Of a stretch of DNA of 60,843 bases, positions 50,241 through 59,300 are shown piece after piece. Every line of letters starts with the position of its first letter. The first letter of the stretch is position 1. Made by a program: the position numbers and the translations under genes. The notes under the pieces are model-generated. The model made no database searches. It was not told the DNA's origin and worked only from the letters and a program-made list of their open reading frames with translations. Source of the stretch: OLB7 sp966250335 (GTDB lineage: Bacteria; Bacteroidota; Ignavibacteria; OLB7); NCBI GenBank assembly GCA_966250335.1, contig CBINGZ010000038.1, positions 1 to 60,843 of the forward strand, in the 5' to 3' direction.

Positions 50241-51221
50241 ATGACGATACTCAGCAGCTACCCCCTTGCCGACGCCGAGAACGCCCGCATCGCCGGGGCG
50301 GCCCGGGGATGGGGCGACCTTTTCATCCCCTCGCCTGAAGAACAGGAAGCGCGGATCGCCCATATCGATCGATATATAACGGAGGCCGATATCTTCTTCG
50401 GAGGAAGACTGACCGCGGAACAGTTCGAGCGGGGGGAGCGGCTGCGGTGGATCCATGTCCCCTGGGCCGGCGTCAACTCGCTCCTTGCGGTGGAGTCGAT
50501 CCGGCGGAGCGAGGTGACGGTGACGAACTCCTCCGGGGCGATGAGCGACAGTGTTGCCGATCAGGTGCTGGGCTACATCATCGCGCTCGCGCGGAGCCTC
50601 CCCGACCAGATCCGGGCGCAGGAGCGGCGGGCCTGGGAGAAGTTTCCGACCGAAAGCCCGAAACGGCAGGCCCTCAGGGGAAAGACCGTCGGGATCGTCG
50701 GATATGGAGCGATCGGCCGGGGGATCGCCCTCCGGGCACGCGCGTTCGGTATGAGGGTTGTTGCATCGAAGCGTGATGTTTCGCGCGAGATTGCGGAGGT
50801 CGATCGTCTCTATCCGACCGACCGGCTCCCCGAACTTCTCGCGGAATCGGATTACGTGGTGATGACCGTCCCTCTGACCTCCGAGACGACCGGGATGATG
50901 GGGAGCGGGCAGTTCAGGATGATGAAGCCGGATGCGGCGATCATCAATATCTCGCGCGGGGATGTGATCCGCGAGGCCGAGATGATCGAGGCGTTGCGGG
51001 ACGGAACGATCGGCGCCGCGGCGCTGGATGTGTTCGAGAAGGAACCGCTTCCCCCCGATTCGCCACTCTGGGGGATGGAGAAGGTGATCGTGACGCCGCA
51101 CACGGCGGGCGGGTTCCAGGGGTTCGCGCGCGCCGTCGTGGAGATCTTTCTCGATAATCTCGACAGGTTTCACCGGGGCCTGCCGCTCAGAAACCCGATC
51201 TCCAGGGAGAGGGGCTACTGA
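50241..51221 (+). CDS. D-2-hydroxyacid dehydrogenase (NAD(P)-dependent)
   Basis: A 326-residue enzyme of the D-isomer 2-hydroxyacid dehydrogenase family. Cofactor site: GIVGYGAIGRGIALRARAFG. Catalytic Arg, Glu and His occur in INISRGDVI, LDVFEKEPLP and VIVTPHTAGGF. WIHVPWAGVNSLL and TVTNSSGAMSDSVADQVLGY are family landmarks at the substrate side. Reduces a 2-oxo acid to the D-hydroxy acid, or the reverse. It is 18 bases after the amine oxidase, completing a three-gene operon; the amine oxidase could supply a 2-oxo acid if its substrate is an amino acid, but that is inference. A strong terminator follows. Confidence 0.9.
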   Translation: MTILSSYPLADAENARIAGAARGWGDLFIPSPEEQEARIAHIDRYITEADIFFGGRLTAEQFERGERLRWIHVPWAGVNSLLAVESIRRSEVTVTNSSGAMSDSVADQVLGYIIALARSLPDQIRAQERRAWEKFPTESPKRQALRGKTVGIVGYGAIGRGIALRARAFGMRVVASKRDVSREIAEVDRLYPTDRLPELLAESDYVVMTVPLTSETTGMMGSGQFRMMKPDAAIINISRGDVIREAEMIEALRDGTIGAAALDVFEKEPLPPDSPLWGMEKVIVTPHTAGGFQGFARAVVEIFLDNLDRFHRGLPLRNPISRERGY

Positions 51222-51261
51222 TCGGGCGGTTCCGTGATCGGGATCTCATGGCAGGATCGGA

Positions 51262-51295
51262 AACGCCCCCGGCTCGACGCTGAGCCGGGGGCGTT
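51262..51295. terminator. Bidirectional hairpin terminator
   Basis: A perfect 14-base stem (AACGCCCCCGGCTC / GAGCCGGGGGCGTT) with a 6-base loop between the dehydrogenase stop and the convergent CHRD pseudogene. The sequence is close kin to the DUF3160 terminator (CGCCCCCGGC core). Confidence 0.82.
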
Positions 51296-51333
51296 GCGGT
51301 ATTCGGCAGGTTCGTTGTGAGCGACGGCGCGCG

Positions 51334-52815
51334 TTACCGGGTCACGGCGACCCGGCACGAACCGACCGGGCTCCCCTCGACCGTCACGTACGCGATGTAT
51401 ACCCCCGCCGGGAGCATCCCCGCGTCCATGACCGCCTCGCTCCCCGATATCTCCATCTCGGAAACAACCCTTCCCAGAATATCGTGCAGCCTGAGCCTTC
51501 CTCCCTTCGGCATGACCTCGTCCGGAAGATCGAACCGCAGTGTCCCTCCGGCCCTGTCGTAGGTTCCCGTCACGCTCTCCGTTGCCGGCGCCTCGATCGG
51601 AGCCGAGGAGACGGCGGTTACCAGGTTCGTGGCCGCGGGAATGAGCTGCCCGCGCACCTCGCCGTCGGGGAACAGGTCCGTATGGAAGTTGATGTACGTT
51701 CCCCGGGCGTTGAGGATCGGTACGGAATCGGTCGTCATGTCCCCGCTGAGGAGGAAGAGGCCGTCCGTCGACACCCGATTCAGCGTCCTCACGATCGGTC
51801 CGTTCGTCCCGGCATAGGCGCCGTGGAGATGCGCTCCCACGACCGGCCCGGTAGTCCCGGCGATGTAGAAGACGCCGGATAGCTGGGCCCCTTCCGACGT
51901 GACTGATACGTCTAGATATCCCGTCCCCGCTCCGGTCGCCTCTGCGGCCGTGACAGGCGGCACCTCGTTCAGGCTCGATATGGCCGTTGAATAGAAATTC
52001 ACCGGGGACAACTGGTTACGGACCTCGCCCTGCGGTTTCCCGACGCTAAGCACGTTCACATAGATGCCGCCTGCCAGGAACGTCGCAAAATCCTCAACCG
52101 GGATGTTCTCCCATACTCCTGTGGCATCGCCCGAGTTCTCACCCGACTGGTTGATGCCGCTGATGTTGAGGGTATGCAGCAACGGCCCGACCTGCCCCGT
52201 CGCCCCCCTGTAGAACCCGACACTCTGCGTGGCGCTCGTGAGCCTGTACCAGCTGATCTCATACCGGATGCTTCGGGCCACCGGATCGACCGACAACCAC
52301 CCGTTTCCGTAGGCGGAGCCGCTGGGGAGCGGCGGGACCACGAGGTGGGGGGCGAGGGTCGATACCGTTCCGTATCTCACCGACCTGACCACGGATCTCC
52401 CCGTCGCCGTTCCGGGCCGTGTGCACGTTGATGTACACCTTGCCGGCAAGCAGGTTCGGCAGCTCCTCCCCCACGGTCCAGATGCCCGTCGCCGTGTTGT
52501 TCTTCTCGTTGAACGTGATGGTATGGATGGGAGGGCCCGATGTCCTCGGCGCGCCCTATGGAAATGTGCGGCAGTGATCGGGCCCGAGAGGCCGTTGAGG
52601 GTAATCCTCTACTCCAGCGTGCCGGCCTGAGCGTCGAACCTCATGATCGCCAGCCCGCCGGCATCGGTGGAGACCGGCGGGACTACATAAAATCCGTTCA
52701 GGGACGAGTAGTGGGTCGCTCTGAATGCCTCCTGTCCCCTCGTCGGAGCCGCCGCCAACATGATGATAACCGGAACGATCGCTGCAAGATGAAACAGTCC
52801 TGTACGAAATTTCAA
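51334..52815 (-). pseudogene. Interrupted CHRD-domain surface protein with sorting domain
   Basis: The reading frame runs from ATG 52815 (signal peptide MKFRTGLFHLAAIVPVIIML, then VVPPVSTDAGGLAIMRFDAQ) to TAG at 52609-52611, where the next residues would continue ...LE-[stop]-RITLNGLSGPIT. Coding sense then shifts to another frame for about 150 bases (IHTITFNEKNNTATGIW, then LAGKVYINVHTARNGDGEIR) and returns to the original frame at about 52400, which remains open to 51334. It encodes further CHRD repeats (LNEVPPVTAAEATGAGTGYL, VGAHLHGAYAGTNGPIV, ARGTYINFHTDLFPDGEVRG) and a sorting domain (GRLRLHDILGRVVSEME, LPAGVYIAYVTVEG). One nonsense codon and two compensating frameshifts separate it from an intact protein. 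Confidence 0.75.
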
Positions 52816-53122
52816 ACGCGTTATTGTATCCTCCTCCGATAATTATGGAGGTAATACGGGCCCGGACGGCGCCCGCATCCTTACAACTTAAGCCGAAACG
52901 GCCATAGAGGTTACATCCTGTGAACAAAAGTTTTCGGGCCTGCGAACCGTTGCAGCCGATGATCGGGGTGTGATCATGAGCCTGTCGAACCGTGATAGGG
53001 AGAGGGGGCTACCGATCGAGGGACCGGAGTCGGGCGTACGATTTTCGGGGCGTTCTTGGCCGTCGTTGAAGTAAATTAGCCCTCCCGGTTCCCGACTTCG
53101 GGCGCCGGATCGTTCGGTTCCC
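52816..53122. other. 307-base divergent intergenic region
   Basis: Lies between the CHRD pseudogene start and the S8 protease start, so it should carry two promoters. I see TAAATTAG at 53072-53079, 43 bases before the protease ATG, and an AT-rich patch near 52910-52935, but no convincing paired elements, RNA or gene. Confidence 0.5.
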
Positions 53123-56100
53123 ATGACCATAATATTCCCGATCAACGTGCGTATACGTTCAGTTTCGGCTTGTCTGCTCGGTCTTGCTGCAGCAACACTT
53201 ATCGGCGGTCGTTCCGCCCAGGGGCAGCCCGTCGGCGCCGGATCGACGGAGCGGGGGGGCGGCCCCACACCCGGCACATCGGAGTCGAGAGGAAAGGCGA
53301 CCTATCTCCCTCCCTGGAACTTCATGTCGCTTTCCACCTCCGGGGTCGACTCCTTCCTCCTGGCTCATCCCACCTACGACGGTCGCGGCGTGATGCTGCT
53401 GATCTTCGACACCGGGGTCGACATGTCGATTCCGGGTCTGGGGGAGACCTCCACCGGCGAGCCGAAGGTGATCGACGCCATAGATTTCTCCGCCTCCTGC
53501 GTCGTCGAGTGCGACCCCGTGAACGGGTCCGGGAACGGGTCCGGGAACGGGGAGGATGCGACGACCCTCCCCTTCACCCCCGCCGACATCACCTCCCTCG
53601 ATCCCCCTCCCGTCGACGGAAATCTCTACGTCGGATATATCGACGAGTCGATATATCGCGCCTCCTCCGTGCGCGACTTCGACGGAGACGGCGAGTCGCT
53701 CTCGGCCTTCGCCGTGCTTCTCTATCGCAGTGCGAACGGATGGAGGGTCGCCGTCGACACTGACGCCGATTCCAGCATGAAGGGGGAGCGGTCGGTCGGG
53801 AGCTACGTGGAACGTCAGGAGACGATCCTCTTCAAGCAGCACGATGCCGAACGGAAGGCCCCTCTCACCTTCGCCGCCTCGATCGACTCCGCCGCCCATA
53901 CCGTCTCCTTCCATTATGATATGGGGGGACACGGGACGCACGTGGCGGGGATCACCGCCGGGTTCGGCGTCAGCGGCGAGAGCGGGTTCAACGGTATCGC
54001 CCCCGGCGTCAGGCTCATCTCCTGCAAGTTCTCCGGCGACACGGCCAAGGACAACACGGTCACCGGCAGCATGCTTCGCGCCTACGAGTACGCGGCGCGC
54101 CTGGCCGATTCGCTCCAGCCGCTCAACATCCCGGTGGTGGTGAACATGAGCTTCGGGATCGGCTCCGCCTACGAGGGCCGGGCCGACATGGAACGATATA
54201 TCGACGATATCATCGCCGAGCATCCGAACCTCTACGTGATCACCTCCGCCGGCAACGAAGGCTCCGGTCTCTCGACCGTCGGCATCCCGGCGGCGGCCTC
54301 GCGCGTGATCTCCGTGGGAGCCCTTCTGCCGCGCGGCATCGGGCGCGATTCGTACGGCGCGGCGATCGACAGAGATATCATCTGGGATTTCTCCTCCCGC
54401 GGCGGCGAGGTCGACAAGCCCGATGTTCTCGCCCCCGGCACCGCCATCAGCACCGTCCCCCGTTTCGAAGGGGAGGCGCGCGCCAGCGGCACCTCGATGG
54501 CGAGCCCCTATACGGCGGGGGTCGTCTCGCTTCTGCTGAGCGCCATGCGCCAGGAGGAACCGGGATGGGTCCCCACGCAGGGACTTCTCCGCCGCTGCCT
54601 CCGCGAGTCGGCGCGCCCGCTGGCGGGATATCCCTCGATCGAACAGGGGGGAGGGGTGATCGACATCCGCCGCGCGTATGATATCCTGAAGCGATATAAA
54701 AAGAGCGGGTTCGCCGACGGCTTCCAGGAGTATGCCATCAACACCATGTCGCCGAACTACCCCGACAAGGGGGGGAGCACGGCGTTCTGGCGGAGCGCAT
54801 ACGTCCCCGACGAGACGTGGCGTCAGTCGTTCACGATCATGCGGGCCGAGCCCCCCTCGCAGACGCGCGAGACGGAGTTCTTCCGCGCCTACACGCTGGA
54901 GCCGAACGTCCCCTGGCTGAAGCCGGTGCAGAAGACCGTCTACATCCGGAACAGCGGCACGGCGGAAGTGGATGTGATGTACGATCGCGAAAAGATGAAG
55001 GAGCCGGGACTCTACTGCGGCAAGGTGATCGCCCGGCGCGCCTCCGCGAAGGGGAAGGCCCCGTCGGAGGAGGTGGAGTTCGAGCTGGTCAACACGGTGA
55101 TCGTCCCCTACCTCTTCACCCCGGCCGGGAACTACTCGATCACGACCCCCTCTCAGAAGCTCGAGGCGGGGCTGATCAGACGGTTCTACTTCGCCGTTCC
55201 CCCGGGGGCCGTGGAGATGAACTTCACTCTCAGCTCGCCGAAGGGATCGAAGTCTATCGTCTCCGGAGCTGTTTTCGATCGGAAGGGATACAACGTCGGA
55301 TATCTTCCCCGCATCGACGCGCGCGAGCGGACCGAGGGCTCCAGCCGGGTCTCGACCCTGGAACTGGGAGAAGGGGTGATCGAGGTCGTGGTGCAGGCCG
55401 ATGCGTTCGACGGCGCCGGCGGCGTTTCCGAGTTCTCCCTGGCCGCCTCCTGCACGATGTTCGAGATCGACACGAAGGTGGAGCGTTCGGGCGCCGTGGC
55501 CGACCTGACGGTGGAGGTGACCGGCACCGGCACCGAGATCGTGGAGGGGACCTTCAGCCACACCGTGAAAGGCTACGGCCGTACGGTCCGTACGGTGATG
55601 CAGGGGGATACGTTCAGCATGCCGATTACGATGTACAAGGGTGACGGCGCGCTCTGGATCTCGCCGAAGTTCACCCCGGAGAACTATATGAAGGCGACCG
55701 ACATCTTCGTCCGCCTGCTCGATGCCGAGGGGAACACGCAGGCCGACGAGGTCTACAACAAGCCGCAGGAATGGCTCTTCCTCCCCAACTTCAACCGTGA
55801 CGCCGACAGCACGGTATATCTGCTTCAGATGGTGTTCGGTTCGGCCGGCTACGAGCGGCTCCCCGATATCCCGCTGGAGATCATCGAGAACCATGTCTAC
55901 CCGAGCGACTCCCGCATGCTGAGCGGACAGTCCGGCTCGACCTGGATACCGTTCATCCCGCAGACCCTTCGGGGGACGCTTCCGGCCGACATGCCGATCC
56001 GGGCCGGCTATCATGGTCTCGGGGAGATCAACTACAAGCCGCGCAACGGCAACCAGAACGCCGCGGTCGTTCACGAATACGAGATTCCCGGACCCGATCC

Positions 56101-56137
56101 CGTCTCCGAAGGATCGCCCAGCGATAAGACGTTCTGA
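53123..56137 (+). CDS. Secreted S8 subtilisin-family protease, tripeptidyl-peptidase II-like
   Basis: A 1004-residue exported serine protease. A signal peptide (residues about 1-34) is followed by the S8 domain with Asp96 (IFDTGVD), His270 (GGHGTHVAGI) and Ser458 (SGTSMASPY); the oxyanion Asn is in ITSAGNEGSG. The 174-residue insert between the Asp and His motifs (where simple subtilisins have about 30) and the approximately 480-residue C-terminal extension of beta domains match TPPII-type subtilases. That family cleaves tripeptides or acts as an endopeptidase. No sorting domain was recognised at the end (GDPVSEGSPSDKTF), so secretion may rely on Sec plus another route. It precedes the 1478-residue surface protein by 215 bases. 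Confidence 0.85.
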   Translation: MTIIFPINVRIRSVSACLLGLAAATLIGGRSAQGQPVGAGSTERGGGPTPGTSESRGKATYLPPWNFMSLSTSGVDSFLLAHPTYDGRGVMLLIFDTGVDMSIPGLGETSTGEPKVIDAIDFSASCVVECDPVNGSGNGSGNGEDATTLPFTPADITSLDPPPVDGNLYVGYIDESIYRASSVRDFDGDGESLSAFAVLLYRSANGWRVAVDTDADSSMKGERSVGSYVERQETILFKQHDAERKAPLTFAASIDSAAHTVSFHYDMGGHGTHVAGITAGFGVSGESGFNGIAPGVRLISCKFSGDTAKDNTVTGSMLRAYEYAARLADSLQPLNIPVVVNMSFGIGSAYEGRADMERYIDDIIAEHPNLYVITSAGNEGSGLSTVGIPAAASRVISVGALLPRGIGRDSYGAAIDRDIIWDFSSRGGEVDKPDVLAPGTAISTVPRFEGEARASGTSMASPYTAGVVSLLLSAMRQEEPGWVPTQGLLRRCLRESARPLAGYPSIEQGGGVIDIRRAYDILKRYKKSGFADGFQEYAINTMSPNYPDKGGSTAFWRSAYVPDETWRQSFTIMRAEPPSQTRETEFFRAYTLEPNVPWLKPVQKTVYIRNSGTAEVDVMYDREKMKEPGLYCGKVIARRASAKGKAPSEEVEFELVNTVIVPYLFTPAGNYSITTPSQKLEAGLIRRFYFAVPPGAVEMNFTLSSPKGSKSIVSGAVFDRKGYNVGYLPRIDARERTEGSSRVSTLELGEGVIEVVVQADAFDGAGGVSEFSLAASCTMFEIDTKVERSGAVADLTVEVTGTGTEIVEGTFSHTVKGYGRTVRTVMQGDTFSMPITMYKGDGALWISPKFTPENYMKATDIFVRLLDAEGNTQADEVYNKPQEWLFLPNFNRDADSTVYLLQMVFGSAGYERLPDIPLEIIENHVYPSDSRMLSGQSGSTWIPFIPQTLRGTLPADMPIRAGYHGLGEINYKPRNGNQNAAVVHEYEIPGPDPVSEGSPSDKTF
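53521..53552 (+). repeat. 12-base tandem repeat in the protease gene
   Basis: GAACGGGTCCGG occurs twice in tandem with a partial third copy, encoding NGSGNGSGNG in the Asp-His insert. It is a likely slippage site that would change linker length without shifting frame. Confidence 0.8.
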
Positions 56138-56203
56138 TCTCGAGTCCCCCGGAGCATCTCCGGGGGGGCTGACTCCATAGTGTCTCGAACCGCTCATCCA
56201 CGC

Positions 56204-56232
56204 TTGACATAATGACATAAGTTTCGTAATTA
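56204..56232 (+). promoter_or_regulatory. Sigma-70-like promoter TTGACA-N17-TAATTA
   Basis: TTGACA (56204-56209) and TAATTA (56227-56232) are separated by exactly 17 bases in an AT-rich island, 120 bases before the ATG of the 1478-residue protein. It differs from the usual FCB layout, so activity is inference. Confidence 0.45.
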
Positions 56233-56352
56233 CCCCCGCGCGCCGTCGTTGCCGTCGATCCCCTCCTGCCTGCCGTTTCCACATCGGCTCGGATCGACAT
56301 AGAGAACGGCTGCTGTCGCACGTATCCCCAATCCCCCCACCGGAGGCTCCCT

Positions 56353-59300
56353 ATGAAGTCTCTGCTTCTTGCTGCCGTCCTTCTTCTCTGCCTCGCGGTC
56401 GAGGCCGGGGCGCAACGCCCCTCCCGCACTTGGGGCCGTCGTTTTGTCATCGCGTTTCCGGATACCGTTCACGGAAACCGCTCGCAACCGGAATCCTCCA
56501 TGCCGGGTCGGAGCGAGGCGGTCATCGCCCTCTTCAGCGACGATACCGCCACGGTCACGATCACCGGCCTCTCCTTCCGTCGCGATGTTACGGTCGTGCC
56601 GGGAGTGTCGACACCGGTCTCGCTCTTCGATCAGAATGCCCCCTCCCCCACCGTCTTTCCGACGAATGAGGGGACGGTCTCCCGGCGGACGTTCACCGTT
56701 TCATCGGATCGCGAGCTTGCGGTCTACTGCTGGTTCATGTCGGATCATGGAGCGGAGGGGTTCACCCCGCTCCCGGTGGAGTCGTGGGGGAAGGAGTATG
56801 TGCCGATGCACATGGAGGTGCCGACGCTCATGCGGATCACCTATGGTGACGCGGGAGAACCGCTCGAGGAGGTGCTGCGAGCCGATTTCCGCCCGCCGAT
56901 CCAGATCATCGTGGTGGCGGCGACCGACGGGACCCGCGTCACGATCGGCGGGGTTCTGGACGGATGGCCGACCGAGCGGAGCTTCATTCTCGACGCCGGG
57001 GAGGCGTTCCTTGAGGAACGGGCGCTCCAGCGGGCGTACGTCAGCGCGTCGGCGCCGGTCGGGGTGGTAAGCGGCAACACCCGCAATGCGGGCTCCGATA
57101 TGTATTTCAGCGTGAACCCGATGCCGACCGGAGGGAGCATGGCGAACTCCGGGGTGGAGTGGATCTGGCCGGCCGAGATGATGGGAGAGACATTCGTCTA
57201 TGCCCCGATCACGAAGTTCACGGAGAACGCGAAGGAGGAGGTCCTGCGGATCTACGGGGCCTCCCCCGGCGCCACCGATATCTCCTCCCTGGATGGGAGA
57301 GGGTGGCAGGTAACGCAGGGGGATCATCTGACGTTCCGGGGGGGAGCCTCCGGAAACGGCACGCCGTTCGTCTACCGGACCAGCCGACCTTCCCAGGCGA
57401 TGGTCGTGACGGCTCCCTGGATGATTCAGACGGCCGAACCGATCTCGGGAGGGAACATCGTCAGGACATGGTCCCCCGCCGTGGCCACCCTTGTTCCAAG
57501 GGAGCGATGGTACTCGTCGGCTCCGTTCAGTTCCCCCGTATCCCCTCCCTACCTGGAGCATTACGCCTGGATCACGGCCGACTCCGCGGCGCTGGTCCGG
57601 CTGGACGGCGCCCCCGTGAAGATGACGCCGATTCCCCGCAGCCCCTACTCATGGGCCCTTCTCCAGGTTGAGGCGGGGGATCACAGGATCACATCGGAGA
57701 AGGGATTCTTCGGCGCCGTCGCCTACGGGGTGGGATTCGGGATCGAACAGTATCTCCCGTTGCGAGTGAATCCGGAGAAGGGGAGCGACAGGCCGCAGCA
57801 CTACTCGACCTACTACGAGGAGCTTGCGCGCTCCTACGCCTACCCGCTGATCGGCCGCGTGACGCCGACGGTGACGCCGGTCGAGGGATGCGATATGACG
57901 GAGATCGAGGTCGCGAACCTCGATACCGTCGACGAGGGAGAGCTCACCGTTGTGATCGATCCCGACAGCGTCAACACGGTCATTGTTATTGAGAAGGTGA
58001 AGGGGGAGGGGGATCATATCGGATTCCGTATCCGGTTCACTCCTCTCGATCGTTCCGCGCCCGGGCGCGCGGTCGTGAGGATTTCCGGGAGAAGGGGTGT
58101 GCGGAAGATCCCCTACCTCCATCTCCCCAACGAACTGACGGCCGGGCCCGAATCTATCGTATTACGTGATCTGCGCTCCGGGATCGACACCCTCCTCTCG
58201 GTGACCCTCGGAACCCTCAGGAAGAAGGGGACGGTGATCCGGGAGATTCGGCTTCTGCACGGCGACGCCGGGAAGGGGGGCTTCTCGCTGGCTGAGGACT
58301 CTCCCCTCGGGCCGCTCGGGTTCGAGGAGAAGCGAACAGTGAGGGTTCGCCTGAACGCCGTCGGGGAAGCTGCCGGCTACGCGGACTCGCTGATAATCGT
58401 TTCGGATTGCGATACGTTGATCGTCCCCATCGCCGCCTTCGTCTCCGCGCTGCGGCGAAACGAGGAGTGCGGTCTGGCCGAGGCGACGATCAGGGGGATC
58501 GACGGGGCGCTCCATGCGCCGCTGACGATCACCGTCGACTCGCCGGTCAACGGCGAGGTGACGTGGAGGGTGATACCGACCGAGGGGACGACGGCGCTGG
58601 GCGTGACGATCAGGTTCACGGCGATCGATCCCAGGGCTCGCGGTTCGGCCACGGTCACGATCAGGGGAAGAGACGGCAGAGTCTGGGTCGTTCCGATGGA
58701 GTACGCGGGGAGCACGGTGGAGATCCTCCCCAACCCGATCGATCTGGGAGATCTGCTTCCGGGGGCGACGGGGGGGAGATCGATGACGATCTCCGGCCGC
58801 GGTCTCTATCCGATCCGCGTGATCGCCGTGAGGATGGCGCATGGCCTTCTCGACGGTGAGGGGTTCTCGATCGGCGATCTTCCCCCGATCTCCGTGATCG
58901 AGCCCCGACAGAGTTATCCGTTTACGATACGATTCTACGAAACGGGGCCCGGCATCCATACCGACTCCCTCGTGCTGGAGACCGAATGCGGGACCTTCAC
59001 GGTGCCGGTCCGGGCTCGGGTCGTCGATACCTCGGCCTCCATCCCGTTCCTCTCAGGATACGACTGGGAGAAGCGTCGTCTCACGACCGCGAACCCCTGC
59101 ACCAGGAACGACCTCGACGCCTACGACGCGGTCGTCGAGATCGTCAACCGGGGAACCGCTCCCTTCACGGTGCGCTCGGTGGAGCTGATCGGCCCCGACT
59201 CCGACGCCGGGAACTTCCTCCTGGACAATTCCGATCCCCTGACCCGGATCGGTCCCGGCGACCTGATTCAGCCGGTCGACCGCGCGGAGGGGAGACGATA

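Noticed and set aside
48477..51173. An 898-codon open frame opposite srkA, the amine oxidase and the dehydrogenase
   Set aside because: It spans three convincing plus-strand genes including their one-base junction; no motif supports it.
52380..52620. Programmed frameshifting in the CHRD gene
   Set aside because: There is no slippery heptamer with a downstream structure at the shift points, and the in-frame TAG at 52609 would still stop translation.
53159..56284. A 1041-codon open frame on the minus strand opposite the S8 protease gene
   Set aside because: It is a by-product of the GC-rich third-position bias of the plus-strand gene; composition is Arg/Gly/Asp-rich with no signal peptide or family motif, and the plus frame has full catalytic motifs.
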